A stretch of 57,733 nt of DNA, taken from Lysobacteraceae bacterium. GTDB lineage: Bacteria; Pseudomonadota; Gammaproteobacteria; Xanthomonadales; Rhodanobacteraceae. Under the pieces are notes generated by a model. That model ran no database searches. It was given only the letters and a program-made list of their open reading frames with translations, and had not been told where the DNA came from. The position numbers were made by a program, and so were the translations under genes. Of this stretch, positions 20,701-29,902 are shown one piece after another (the stretch's first letter is position 1; the number at the start of each line of letters is the position of its first letter). The stretch is taken from NCBI GenBank assembly GCA_018970895.1, contig JAGWVM010000004.1, positions 1 to 57,733 on the forward strand, in the 5' to 3' direction.

Positions 20701-20850
20701 CGCCGCCTGCACGAAGATCGCCGGGAACTGCAGCGTCGGCAGCGCCGAGACACCGAGCAGGCTGTAGCAGACCGTGCCGACCAGGAACAGGCCGATCGCC
20801 AGGAGCGAGGTGCCGATGGGGCGGCGCACGAAAAAGGCGGAGATGTTCAT
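17701..20850 (-). CDS. RND efflux pump permease, MdtC-like
   Basis: MNISAFFVRRPIGTSLLAIGLFLVG..., typical HAE1 RND repeats; about 1049 aa. Confidence 0.92.
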   Translation of the reverse strand: MNISAFFVRRPIGTSLLAIGLFLVGTVCYSLLGVSALPTLQFPAIFVQAAQPGADAGTMAATVAAPLERHLGQVPGIDTMRSSSSEGRTFVFMIFNGSRNLDAAARDVQQAINAAAPDLPSGLTNAPSLQKANPNDDAVIILALTSQTQSAADLYNTADTFLMPRLTQLKGVSSVDIAGAATPAIRVDVDLRKLNAMGLSPDQLRNALNAANVSSPLGTLSNGHTNLLVTANDELHTADDFANLVVAVRNGTTIRLRDVAHVYAGQQDAYQAATFAHKRAILLYVYKKPDANVIATVDRVRATLPELRTFLQGATTLTPYFDGTPTIRASLREVQVTLLISLAMVVLTMALFLRRLAPTLIAAAAVPLSLAGASIVMYVLGYTLNNLTLLALVIAIGFVVDDAIVVIENIIRHIDEGVPRLEAALRGGREIGFTIVSITASLIAVFIPLLFASGIVGMFFREFTMTLISAIAVSAVVSLTLTPALCGRFLQGHATSGLADRPRRFERLGQWLDRGQDRMLAFYVRALNFSLRHALAFSLTPLALIVLTVVLFGKVKAGLFPPQDTGLIHGFATSGATVSFQDMVKRQQRLVDMLLADKDVAVVGSRLGTSRRGAASSFDIQLKTHAQGRKDDTFAVLDRLSAKAAKYPDLNLRLRPIQDLPSGGGNSNQGAQYEISLQGDKLDELQVWLPRLVKELAKNKLFRDVGSDVEEGGLRQNIVVDRDAASRLGISMAAIDGALYDAFGQRQVSTIYSDINQYKVVVNALPAQTASPEALNQIYVRANTGKMVPITAVAHQEPGLAPSQISHVNQMTTMDLSFNLAPGASMGQALQIINQVVKDMRMPGDIRVGLGDDFRRFQQSQGDMLWLMLAAIVTVYIVLGMLYESLIHPITILSTLPAAGVGALAALVVTNTELSIVAMIALVLLIGIVKKNAIMMIDFALVAQREHGKSPVEAAREACIVRFRPIMMTSMVAILAALPIAIGLGEGSELRRPLGIAMIGGLLISQTLTLLSTPALYVIFSCLAERARVRREKRRERRAARRQRKLANA

Positions 20851-21047
20851 GCAGGAATCGGAGCCGTTGCGCGTGGGTTTGCAAGGCACGCAATGCGTGG
20901 ACGGATCATCGCACCCCTAACGCACGGGGACGCAAGCGGTTGATACGGACAGCACCGCCGGATGGAGGCCGCGCGGCGTGCGGGAACCCGGAAACGCAGG
21001 CGGCGCGTCCATCACCGGACGCGCCGCGGGGCGGGATGCAGGGCACC

Positions 21048-24000
21048 TCAGGCGGTGCCGTGGCGTGCACGCGCCAGCTCGCGCTGCTCGCGGCGGCGCT
21101 TGAGCCAGTCGGAGAAGCGTTCCATGTACAGGTAGATCACCGGCGTGGTGTACAGCGTGACCAGCTGCGAGAGCAGCAGGCCGCCGACGATCGACACGCC
21201 CAGCGGCTGGCGCAGTTCCGAGCCGATGCCGGTGCCCAGCGCCAGCGGCAGCGCGCCGAGCATCGCCGCCGCGGTGGTCATCATGATCGGACGGAAGCGC
21301 AGCAGGCAGGCGCGGCGGATCGCCTCGCGCGGGGACATGCCCTGGCGCTGCGCCTCGATCGCGAAGTCGATCATCATGATCGCGTTCTTCTTCACGATGC
21401 CGATCAGCAGGACGATGCCGACGATGCCGTCCACCGACAGGCTGAAGCCGCACAGGATCAGCGCCAGCAGCGCACCCACGCCGGCCGGGGGCAGCGTGGA
21501 GATGATCGTGATCGGGTGGATGTAGCTCTCGTACAGCACGCCCAGCACGATGTAGATCACGATCACCGAGGCGAGCAGCAGCAGCACCTCGTCACCCAGC
21601 GAGGAGGAGAACTCCGCCGCCTTGCCGACGAACTCGCCGCGCACCTGCGGCGGCAGGTTCTGCTGCTTGACCGTCTGGTTGATCGCATCGACCGCCTGCG
21701 ACAGCGAATAGCCCGGTGCCAGGTTGAACGAGATGGTCACCGCCGGCAGCTGCTGCTGGTGACTGACCACCAGCGGCGCGCTGGTGTACTCGGCGGTCGC
21801 CAGCGAAGAGATCGGGATGGTGCCGCCGCCGCCGACCTGGAAGCCGACGTTGCCGGTGTTGCCGATGCCCGACGGCGTGGCCGAGTTGCTGGAGGTGAGC
21901 TGGCCGAAGCTGGTGGCATTGGAACCGGTCAGCGCGCCGTTGCCGTTGCCGCGCACGGTGAGCTTGTTGAGCAGGTCGTCGGTGTTGCGGAACTGTGGCG
22001 CCACCTCCAGCACCACGCGGTACTGGTTGAGCTGGGTGAAGATGGTGGAGATCTGCCGCTGGCCGAACGCGTCGTAGAGCGTGTCGTCGATGGTCTGCAC
22101 CGGCACGCCCAGGCGACTGGCCTTGTCGCGGTCGATGGTGAGCTTGAGCGCGTTGCCCGAGTCGGCCAGGTTGTTGTCCACGTCGGCCAGCTGGGGCAGC
22201 TTGCGCAGCGCCTGGGTCAGGCGGTCGGCGTAGCCGGACAGCTCCTTGGAGTTCACGTCGGACAGCGAGTACTGGTACTCGGTGGCCGACACGCGGCTGT
22301 CCAGCGTCACGTCCTGCACCGGCTTGAGGTACAGCGCCACGCCGGGGATGTTGGCCACGTCGGCCTGCAGGCTGGGCAGCACCTTGTCCAGGCCGGGACG
22401 CTTGCTGCGGTCCTTCAGCACGATCGACACCTGGCCCTGGTTGAGCGTGGGGTTGATCGAACCGGCGCCGATGAACGCCGCCACGCCGCTCACCGACGGA
22501 TCCTTGCGCAGCGCATCGGCGACCGCCTTGGTGCGCGCCTCCATCTGCGGAAAGGCGACGTTTTCGTCGGCCTGCACCACGCCGGTCACCAGGCCGGTGT
22601 CCTGTTCGGGCAGCAGGCCCTTGGGAATGGCGATGTACAGCAGCACGGTAACCACGATGGTGACGGTGGCCACCAGCATGGTCAGGCGCTGGTGGTCGAG
22701 TACGCGGTCCAGCGTGCGCTCGTACAGCCGCACCGTGCGCGACCACAGGTCGCGCTTGCCGCTGCTGGCGTGTGCGGCGTGGTGCTCGTCGCCCATCGGC
22801 AGCTGGTCGGGCTTGAGCAGGTAGGCACACATCATCGGCGTCAGCGTCAGCGACACCAGCATCGAGATGGCCACCGCGATGGTCAGCACCCAGGCGAACT
22901 CGTGGAACAGGCGGCCGGTGACGCCGGGCATCAGCAGCAGCGGCAGGAACACCGCCACCAGCGACACGGTCAGCGACAGCACGGTGAAGCCGATCTCCTT
23001 CGCGCCGAGCTCCGCCGCCTCCTTGCCGTTCTTGCCCTGCTCGATGTAGCGCACGATGTTCTCGATCATCACGATCGCATCGTCCACCACGAAGCCGGTG
23101 GCCACGGTCAGCGCCATCAGCGAGAGGTTGTCCAGCGACATGCCGGCGAACGCCATCACGCCGAAGGTGCCCATCAAAGACAGCGGCACCGCCACCGACG
23201 GGATGATGGTCGCCCACAGCCGCCGCAGGAACACGAAGATCACCGCCACCACCAGGAAGATGGTGAGGATCAGGGTGAACTGCACGTCGTGCACCGAGGC
23301 GCGGATGGTGATGGTGCGGTCGGCGAACACGTCCAGGTGCACGTCGGCCGGCAGCACCGCCTTCAGCGAAGGCAACGTCGCGCGGATCTGCTCCACCGTC
23401 TTGACGATGTTGGCGCCGGGCTGGCGACGGATGTCCAGCAGCACCGCCGGCTTGCCGTTGGCCCAGGCGGCGAGCTGGTCGTTCTCCACGCCGTCGACCA
23501 CCTTGGCCACGTCGGACAGGCGCACCGGCGCGCCGTTGCGGTAGCTGATGATGGTGTTCTTGTACTGCTGCGCGTCGACCAGCTGGTCGTTGGTGCCGAT
23601 CGAGTAGCTCTGGGTCTTGCCGTTGAGCGTGCCCTTGGGCGCGTTCACGTTGGCCTGGCTGAGCGCGCTGCGCACGTCCTCCAGCGTGAGGCCGAGGTTG
23701 GACAGCTGCGCCGGGTTCACCTGCACGCGCACCGCCGGGCGCACGTTGCCGGCGATCGACACCAGGCCCACGCCCTGCACCTGCGACAGCTTCTGGGCGA
23801 TGATCGAGTCGGCCAGGTCGTTCACCTCGCGCAGCTGGCGGCTGTCGGAGGTGAGCATCAGGGTGAGGATCGGCGCGTCGGCCGGGTTCACCCGGTTGTA
23901 AACCGGCGGATAGGGCAGGTTGTTCGGCAGCGTGCCCTTGGAGGTGCTGATCGCCGCCTGCACGTCCTGCGCGGCGATGTCGATGTCGCGGTCCATGTTG

Positions 24001-24284
24001 AACTGCAGCACGATCGTCGACAGGCCGGCGGACGAATCCGAGCTCATCATCGACAGGCCGGAGATCTGGCCGAACTGGCGCTCCAGCGGGGTGGTGACCA
24101 GGGCCGCCATGGTGGCGGCGCTGGCGCCGGGATACTGGGTGGTGACGACCAGGCTGGGCGCGTCGATTTCAGGCAGCGCCGACACCGGCAGCTGGCGGTA
24201 GCCGAGCACGCCCAGCAGCAGCACCGCCACCATCAGCAGCGAGGTGGCGATCGGGCGTCGGATGAAGAGCGATGAGAATCCCAT
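21048..24284 (-). CDS. RND efflux pump permease, MdtB-like
   Basis: MGFSSLFIRRPIATSLLMVAVLLLGVLGYRQLPVSALPEID..., 1078 aa. Confidence 0.93.
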   Translation of the reverse strand: MGFSSLFIRRPIATSLLMVAVLLLGVLGYRQLPVSALPEIDAPSLVVTTQYPGASAATMAALVTTPLERQFGQISGLSMMSSDSSAGLSTIVLQFNMDRDIDIAAQDVQAAISTSKGTLPNNLPYPPVYNRVNPADAPILTLMLTSDSRQLREVNDLADSIIAQKLSQVQGVGLVSIAGNVRPAVRVQVNPAQLSNLGLTLEDVRSALSQANVNAPKGTLNGKTQSYSIGTNDQLVDAQQYKNTIISYRNGAPVRLSDVAKVVDGVENDQLAAWANGKPAVLLDIRRQPGANIVKTVEQIRATLPSLKAVLPADVHLDVFADRTITIRASVHDVQFTLILTIFLVVAVIFVFLRRLWATIIPSVAVPLSLMGTFGVMAFAGMSLDNLSLMALTVATGFVVDDAIVMIENIVRYIEQGKNGKEAAELGAKEIGFTVLSLTVSLVAVFLPLLLMPGVTGRLFHEFAWVLTIAVAISMLVSLTLTPMMCAYLLKPDQLPMGDEHHAAHASSGKRDLWSRTVRLYERTLDRVLDHQRLTMLVATVTIVVTVLLYIAIPKGLLPEQDTGLVTGVVQADENVAFPQMEARTKAVADALRKDPSVSGVAAFIGAGSINPTLNQGQVSIVLKDRSKRPGLDKVLPSLQADVANIPGVALYLKPVQDVTLDSRVSATEYQYSLSDVNSKELSGYADRLTQALRKLPQLADVDNNLADSGNALKLTIDRDKASRLGVPVQTIDDTLYDAFGQRQISTIFTQLNQYRVVLEVAPQFRNTDDLLNKLTVRGNGNGALTGSNATSFGQLTSSNSATPSGIGNTGNVGFQVGGGGTIPISSLATAEYTSAPLVVSHQQQLPAVTISFNLAPGYSLSQAVDAINQTVKQQNLPPQVRGEFVGKAAEFSSSLGDEVLLLLASVIVIYIVLGVLYESYIHPITIISTLPPAGVGALLALILCGFSLSVDGIVGIVLLIGIVKKNAIMMIDFAIEAQRQGMSPREAIRRACLLRFRPIMMTTAAAMLGALPLALGTGIGSELRQPLGVSIVGGLLLSQLVTLYTTPVIYLYMERFSDWLKRRREQRELARARHGTA

Positions 24285-24306
24285 GGTGTCCTGGTCTGCC
24301 GTCAGT

Positions 24307-24382
24307 GGCGGGGCCCCGGCCCCGCCCTCGGTGGAGGCGCGGACGCATCCGGTCCGCGCGTCACGGCCGGCTCCGCCGGCCG
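24307..24382. repeat. cluster of three tandem hairpins between MdtA- and MdtB-like genes
   Basis: GGCGGGGCC-CC-GGCCCCGCC (24307-24326), GCGCGGAC-N7-GTCCGCGC (24337-24359), CGGCCGGC-TCC-GCCGGCCG (24364-24382). Confidence 0.7.
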
Positions 24383-24398
24383 CGCTGGTCGATCGTCG

Positions 24399-25646
24399 TC
24401 AGCCGCGGCGACCGCCGCGACCACCCTTCGCGCCCTGTGCGGCCTTCTTCAGCTCTTCCTCGGTCGGCGCGGCGGGCACCTCGCCCGGCTTGAGCGCCTT
24501 GACCTTGCTGCCCGGCTTGAGGCGGAACTGGCCCTCGGTGACCACCTGTTCGCCGGCCTTCAGGCCTTGGGTGACCATCACGTGGGTATCGCCCACCTCC
24601 TGCCCGGTGGTCACCGGCTGCATCTTCACCGTGCTGTCCGGCTGCAGCAGGTACACGTAGTCGCCGTCCGGGCCGCGCTGCACCGCCTGCGACGGGATCA
24701 CCAGACCACCCTGCACCGTGTTCACCTTCAGCCGCACATTGACGAACTGGCCCGGGAACAGGGCGTTCTCGTCGTTGGGGAACTGGGCCTTCAGGTTGAA
24801 GGTGCCGGTACTGGTGTCGATCTGGTTGTTGATCACCTTCAGCACGCCCTGGCCGGCAATGACCTTGCTGCCGGCGCTGTCCAGCGCCGCCACCTCCAGC
24901 GGCTCGCCGCGGGCCTGCGCGCTGCGGACCAGCTCCACGTTCTGCTCCGGCAGCGGGAAGATCACGTTGATCGGGTGCACCTCGGTCAGCGTGACGATGC
25001 TTGAACTGGCGGTGACGATGTTGCCCGGATCGACGCCGCGGATGCCGGCCAGGCCGGTGATCGGCGCAATGACCTTGGTGTAGCCCAGCTGCACCTTCGC
25101 ATCGTTGATGCTCGCCTCGTCGGCGGCCACAGCCGCCTCGTACTGGAGGACGGTGTTGCGCAGCGTGTCCATGTCCTGCTTGGAGATGTAGCCCTGCCGG
25201 GCCAGATCCTGGCTGCGGGCGAGGTTGCTGCGTGCGGTGGCCAGCAGCGCGGCGTCCTGGCCCTTGCGGGCGACCGCCTGGTCGTAGGTCGCCTTCAGCG
25301 AGCGCGGATCGATCTCGGCCAGCACTTCGCCCTTGTGGACCTCCTGGCCCTCGGTGAAGTTGAGCTTCATCAGCAGGCCGCCGACCTGCGGACTCACGGT
25401 CACGGTGTTGAGCGCCTGCACGGTGCCCAGCGCGGTCAGATAGACCGGCACGTTCTGCACGGTGACCGGCTCGACCGTCACAGGCACCGGCTCGTTCTTG
25501 CCTTCACCCGGGCCGCCCGGCTTGCCGGCCGGCGCCCCTGCCTGGCTGCGTCCCTCGGCGCCGGGCTTGTGCATCAGGCGAAGGCCGACCGCACCCACGA
25601 CGAGCACGGCGACGACGATCAGCGCGATCTTCCAAAAACGCGACAT
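24399..25646 (-). CDS. RND periplasmic adaptor subunit, MdtA-like
   Basis: MSRFWKIALIVVAVLVVGAVGLRLMHK..., HlyD/AcrA-type domains (VTVSPQVGGLLMKLNFTEGQEVHKGEVLAEIDP). Confidence 0.92.
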   Translation of the reverse strand: MSRFWKIALIVVAVLVVGAVGLRLMHKPGAEGRSQAGAPAGKPGGPGEGKNEPVPVTVEPVTVQNVPVYLTALGTVQALNTVTVSPQVGGLLMKLNFTEGQEVHKGEVLAEIDPRSLKATYDQAVARKGQDAALLATARSNLARSQDLARQGYISKQDMDTLRNTVLQYEAAVAADEASINDAKVQLGYTKVIAPITGLAGIRGVDPGNIVTASSSIVTLTEVHPINVIFPLPEQNVELVRSAQARGEPLEVAALDSAGSKVIAGQGVLKVINNQIDTSTGTFNLKAQFPNDENALFPGQFVNVRLKVNTVQGGLVIPSQAVQRGPDGDYVYLLQPDSTVKMQPVTTGQEVGDTHVMVTQGLKAGEQVVTEGQFRLKPGSKVKALKPGEVPAAPTEEELKKAAQGAKGGRGGRRG

Positions 25647-25899
25647 GTGTGAAACTCCCGGGTTCGAACGGCTCGGGTGGGGCCGCGCGCGGCGCCCCCG
25701 CCCCTGAAATTGGCGTAGAAAAGGATAGGTGCAGTGCAACGAGACCGGACACTGCCGGTTGACATGGTCGGGGTATGACCGATGGCAGGGGGAACAGTTC
25801 GCGCCGAGGCCACGGCGCGATCCCGATGCGGAAGGATACCGCGCGACTTACGCTTTGTTGCGCCGCACGGATGCGCTGAAACTTCGGCGGTGCTTCGTC

Positions 25900-25905
25900 T
25901 ATAAT
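25900..25905 (+). promoter_or_regulatory. candidate -10 element (TATAAT) for cytochrome c gene
   Basis: Perfect TATAAT about 100 bp upstream of the CDS in GC-rich context; no convincing -35 at 17-bp spacing. Confidence 0.35.
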
Positions 25906-26005
25906 CCCGCGGTTGCCACTGTCCGGCGCCCCGAGGGCGCCCGCGGTGTCGCGCCGGGGGAATTCATGGTGGTCCCGCGGCCCTCCCATCGACTGGAGTA
26001 CGTTC

Positions 26006-26539
26006 GTGAGCGGTTCCCTGAGCAAATCCGATCAGAGCTTCATGCGCCAGTTTTCCTTGCTGATCTCGGGCCTGGCCGTGCTGACCGTGGTGCTGATCGC
26101 CCTCGGCTGGACGATCTACAACCACGAGCCGAAGGAAACCAACCCGAACGCAGCCCGCCAGGTCGCCGAGCGCATCGCGCCGGTCGGCGCGGTCTACGCG
26201 GGCAACACCGGCCGCGCGGCAATCGCTGCCGCCGCGGAAGCGGCGGCCAAGGCAGCCGCGGCGCAGGTGGCCTACGGTGGCACCACCGATGGCAAGACCA
26301 TCTACGGGAATCTCTGCCACAGCTGCCACACCGCCGGCGTGGCCGGTGCGCCGAAGCTGGGCGACAAGGCCGCCTGGGCGCCGCGCCTGGCGCAGGGCAT
26401 GGCCACCCTGATCAAGCACGCCACCGAGGGTTACCACGGCCCGGACGGCAACTACATGCCGCCGAAGGGTGGCAACCCGGCGCTGACCGACGCCCAGGTG
26501 AAGGCCGCGGTCACCTGGATCACCGACCAGGCCAGGTAA
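26006..26539 (+). CDS. cytochrome c5 family protein
   Basis: N-terminal TM anchor, CHSCH haem motif, PPKGGNPALTDAQVKAAVTWI; start could be GTG 26006 or ATG 26042. Confidence 0.85.
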   Translation: MSGSLSKSDQSFMRQFSLLISGLAVLTVVLIALGWTIYNHEPKETNPNAARQVAERIAPVGAVYAGNTGRAAIAAAAEAAAKAAAAQVAYGGTTDGKTIYGNLCHSCHTAGVAGAPKLGDKAAWAPRLAQGMATLIKHATEGYHGPDGNYMPPKGGNPALTDAQVKAAVTWITDQAR

Positions 26540-26566
26540 GCCGTAGCGCCACATTGCGGAACGAAG

Positions 26567-26590
26567 ACGCCGCCGCGAGGCGGCGTTTTT
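26567..26590 (+). terminator. Rho-independent terminator
   Basis: ACGCCGCC-GCGA-GGCGGCGT followed by TTTT, just after the cytochrome c gene. Confidence 0.85.
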
Positions 26591-26647
26591 GTTGGCGTCT
26601 GCCACGGCGTGGCGGCGGCGCGGACACGTCCGGGCGGAGCTGGCGCC

Positions 26648-27247
26648 TCAGCGGAACGCCGCCTGCGGCCGCTCGATCCAGTCACGGGCGAACGCGCGCA
26701 GGTCGGGAAAGAACGCCTCGAAATGACCGGCCAGCGAAGCATCGATCGCCTGCAGCACGGGCAGCGCCTCGCCCAGCGGGTTGTCGCGACGCAGGCGCTG
26801 GCCGATGCCGGTGAGCGCGCGGCCCACCACCTCCGGCTGGGCGTAGGTTGCCGGCAGGTCGTTCGCCTGCATGTAGGCTAGGAACCGGGCCAGTCCCGGC
26901 GGCAGCGCCGCGTGGTGATCGACCAGCAACTGGCGCAGTCCATCGGAAAACGTATCCAGCGGCGCCGGCGACCAGCGCGCAAAGTCGCGCGCCAGGCAGT
27001 GGTCGAACCACACGTCCAGCAGGATCCCGGCGTAGCGGCGGAACGGCGGAGCCAGCCGCGAACGCGCCGCCAGCACCTGCGGATGGGCATCGGTGTAGAC
27101 GTCGATCGCCCGGTGCAGACGGATGCCGGCGGCGATCCCGGCGGGCCAGTCCGGCTCCGGCGCGCCACGCACGAAGTCGCCCAGCATGCCGCCCAGGCGG
27201 AGTGCCGCGTCGTCACCGGCCAGCAGGGCGTGGGCAAGATGGTTCAT
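26648..27247 (-). CDS. acpH: ACP phosphodiesterase
   Basis: MNHLAHALLAGDDAALRLGGMLGDFVRG...RLHRAIDVYTDAHP..., AcpH family. Confidence 0.85.
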   Translation of the reverse strand: MNHLAHALLAGDDAALRLGGMLGDFVRGAPEPDWPAGIAAGIRLHRAIDVYTDAHPQVLAARSRLAPPFRRYAGILLDVWFDHCLARDFARWSPAPLDTFSDGLRQLLVDHHAALPPGLARFLAYMQANDLPATYAQPEVVGRALTGIGQRLRRDNPLGEALPVLQAIDASLAGHFEAFFPDLRAFARDWIERPQAAFR

Positions 27248-27308
27248 GACCCGGTCCAGATGCGGCCGGCGGGGACGGGGGACAAGCCGCCCGGTTATCA
27301 TGCTGCGG

Positions 27309-27995
27309 ATGAACATCGTTGCCTTGCCCCACGGTCCGGCCGGGTTCCCCGCGGAAGCCGCCGGTTTCATGCTCACCGGCCCCGCCGGCGCGCTGGAGAC
27401 CATCACCGACCTGGCCGAACGGCCGGGAGCCCGCCGCGGCGTCGCCGTCATCTGCCACCCCAACCCGGTGCAGGGCGGCACCATGCACAACAAGGTGGTC
27501 ACCATGGTCGAGCGCGCGCTGCGCGAATCGGGCCTGGATACGGTGCGCTTCAACTTCCGCGGCACCGGCGCCTCCGAGGGCAGCTACGACGAGGGCAACG
27601 GCGAGGGGGACGACCTGGCCGCGGTGGTCGACTGGGTGCGCCGCGTACGTCCGGGCGAGGCGCTGTGGCTGGCCGGCTTCTCGTTCGGCAGCTACGTGAC
27701 TATCCGCAACGCGGTGCGGCTGGGCGCCGAAGCGCTGATCAGCATCGCCCCGCCGGCCGGCCGCTGGCCGTTCGAGGGCTTCGAGATCCCGCGCTGCCCC
27801 TGGCTGGTGGTGATGGGCGAGGAGGACGAGGTGGTCGAGCCGCAGGCGGTGTTCGACTGGATCGACAGCCTGGAGGTGAAACCGGACCTGGTGCGCATGC
27901 CCGAGACCGGCCACTTCTTCCACCGTCGCCTGATGGACCTGCGCGGCGCGGTGAAGGCCGCCGCGCGCCGCTGGCTGCCACCCGAACGCCACTGA
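27309..27995 (+). CDS. alpha/beta hydrolase
   Basis: VICHPNPVQGGTMHNKVV, VRFNFRGTGASEG, GFSFGSYV nucleophile elbow. Confidence 0.85.
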   Translation: MNIVALPHGPAGFPAEAAGFMLTGPAGALETITDLAERPGARRGVAVICHPNPVQGGTMHNKVVTMVERALRESGLDTVRFNFRGTGASEGSYDEGNGEGDDLAAVVDWVRRVRPGEALWLAGFSFGSYVTIRNAVRLGAEALISIAPPAGRWPFEGFEIPRCPWLVVMGEEDEVVEPQAVFDWIDSLEVKPDLVRMPETGHFFHRRLMDLRGAVKAAARRWLPPERH

Positions 27996-28005
27996 GTCGC
28001 CGCCG

Positions 28006-29121
28006 ATGAGTGACACCGCCGCCGGCGCGCCCAGCGCGCGCTATCACGAGGGCGTGATCGCGCACCGCTGGGAAAGCGACCCGGCACAGCGCGCCGTGCT
28101 GCCCGAATTCGACCGCATGCATGCGGAGCTCGACGCCACGCCGCCGAGCCCCGGCCTGCTCGGCCGGCTGAAGACCCTGCTCGGCAACGAGCCGGCCGCC
28201 CCGGTGCCGGGCCTGTACCTGTGGGGCAGCGTGGGGCGCGGCAAGACCTTCCTGATGGACCTGTTCGTCGCCAGCCTGCCGGCCGGCACCGCCCTGCGCC
28301 GGCACTTCCACCGCTTCATGGGCGAGGTGCACGCCGAGCTGCGCACGCTGGGCGAGCGGGCCGATCCGCTGATCGAGGTCGCCGCGCGCATCGGCAAGCG
28401 CTGCCGGGTGCTGTGCCTGGACGAATTCCTGGTCAGCGACATTGGCGATGCGATGATCCTGGCCAACCTGCTCGACGCCCTGTTCGCCCGCGGCGTCGCG
28501 CTGGTCACCACCTCCAATACCGTGCCGGCCCAGCTGTATCGCGACGGCCTGCAGCGCGCGCGCTTCCTGCCGGCGATCGCCCTGCTGGAGAGGCACTGCC
28601 ACGTGGTCGAGATGGTGTCGCCGCGCGACTGGCGCCTGCGCGCCCTGACCCAGGCGGCGGTGTACCTGACCCCGCCCGGGCCCGAGGCCGAACGGGCGCT
28701 GGCAAGGATCTTCGCCAGTCAGGCGCAGGCGGACTCCGAGGAGGACACCCCGATCGTGCTCAACGGCCGCGAGATACCGGTGCGCCGCCGCGCCGAGGGC
28801 GTGCTGTGGTTCGCGTTCGACGCGCTGTGCGACGGGCCGCGGGCGGTGGCCGACTACATCGCGCTGGCGAAGTCCTCGGCCACGATCCTGGTCTCCAACG
28901 TGCCGCAGTTCACGATCTACAGCGAGGACGCGGCCAAGCGCTTCGTGCAGCTGGTGGACGAGTTCTACGACCGTCGCGTGAAGCTGGTGCTGTCTGCCGC
29001 CGCGCCGATCACCGAGCTGTACGACGGCGAACGCCTGCGCGCGGAATTCGGCCGCACCGAGTCGCGCCTGATCGAGATGCAGAGCGAGGAATACCTCGCC
29101 ACGCCACACCGCCCCGAGTAG
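28006..29121 (+). CDS. zapE: cell division ATPase ZapE (AFG1-like)
   Basis: GLYLWGSVGRGKTFLMDLF, FHRFMGEVHAEL, LCLDEFLVSDIGDAMIL. Confidence 0.93.
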   Translation: MSDTAAGAPSARYHEGVIAHRWESDPAQRAVLPEFDRMHAELDATPPSPGLLGRLKTLLGNEPAAPVPGLYLWGSVGRGKTFLMDLFVASLPAGTALRRHFHRFMGEVHAELRTLGERADPLIEVAARIGKRCRVLCLDEFLVSDIGDAMILANLLDALFARGVALVTTSNTVPAQLYRDGLQRARFLPAIALLERHCHVVEMVSPRDWRLRALTQAAVYLTPPGPEAERALARIFASQAQADSEEDTPIVLNGREIPVRRRAEGVLWFAFDALCDGPRAVADYIALAKSSATILVSNVPQFTIYSEDAAKRFVQLVDEFYDRRVKLVLSAAAPITELYDGERLRAEFGRTESRLIEMQSEEYLATPHRPE

Positions 29122-29173
29122 CACGACGGCCGCCCCGCAGGACGGCCGTCAGGGCATCACGCGACGCGGGGAC

Positions 29174-29800
29174 TCAGAACCGGTAACCCACGCTGATGCC
29201 GTAGATCCACGGGTTCACCTTCACCTCGCCGATGCCGGCGCCGTTGAGGTCGACCTTGCTCTTCCAGTCGAAGTAGCGCGCATCGGCCCGCACGAACACG
29301 TTGTCGGTCGCGTAGTAGTCCACGCCGACCTGGCCGACGAAACCGTCGGCACCCTTCACGTTGAGCGAGGTGCCGGCGATCGGGCCGGTCGTGCGCTCCC
29401 CGCTGACGTTGACGAAGCCGTAGCCGGCGCCGACGAACGGACGCACCGGGCTGTCCGGCAGGAAGTGGTACTGCGCCGTGAACAGGTACGGCATGTGCTT
29501 GATGCTGGCCGACCTGGCCCCGTTGAGGCTGACGTCATGCTTGAACTTGGTCAGCGGCAGCCACGCCTCCGCGCTCCAGTTGGCGTCGAAGTTGTATCCC
29601 AGCGTGAGGGTGGGCTCGGAATCGCTGTTGATGTCGCTGCGGAACGCCCCGGCAAGGGTGCCGTTGCCGCTCTTCGGATTGACGTAGTGATAGCCGATCG
29701 CGCCGTAGAAGCCCGGGCCCGACGCCTGCTGTGCCTGGGCCGTACCGGCCGCGGCGAGAACCAGGGCACCGGCGAGGGTTGCGAGGGATGCGACTTTCAT
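29174..29800 (-). CDS. OmpW-family outer membrane protein
   Basis: Signal peptide, FYGAIGYHYVNPKSGNGTLAG, C-terminal ...WIYGISVGYRF. Confidence 0.85.
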   Translation of the reverse strand: MKVASLATLAGALVLAAAGTAQAQQASGPGFYGAIGYHYVNPKSGNGTLAGAFRSDINSDSEPTLTLGYNFDANWSAEAWLPLTKFKHDVSLNGARSASIKHMPYLFTAQYHFLPDSPVRPFVGAGYGFVNVSGERTTGPIAGTSLNVKGADGFVGQVGVDYYATDNVFVRADARYFDWKSKVDLNGAGIGEVKVNPWIYGISVGYRF

Positions 29801-29902
29801 GGGGAATCTCCGTGACAGGGGGACGTGTTCTCCGGACCTCCATGGATCCGGCCCTCCAGTTACGGGGCAACCGGGCGATAGGACTGAACGTGCGGTAAAT
29901 TC

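Noticed and set aside
17668-24275. Very long + strand ORFs (1091 and 1111 aa) opposite the RND genes
   Set aside because: His/Arg/Gln/Asp-rich low-complexity translations typical of antisense shadow frames in high-GC DNA; minus-strand RND proteins are unambiguous.
24364-24382. CGGCCGGCTCCGCCGGCCG as a stand-alone Rho-independent terminator
   Set aside because: No U-tract on either strand; kept only as part of the hairpin cluster.
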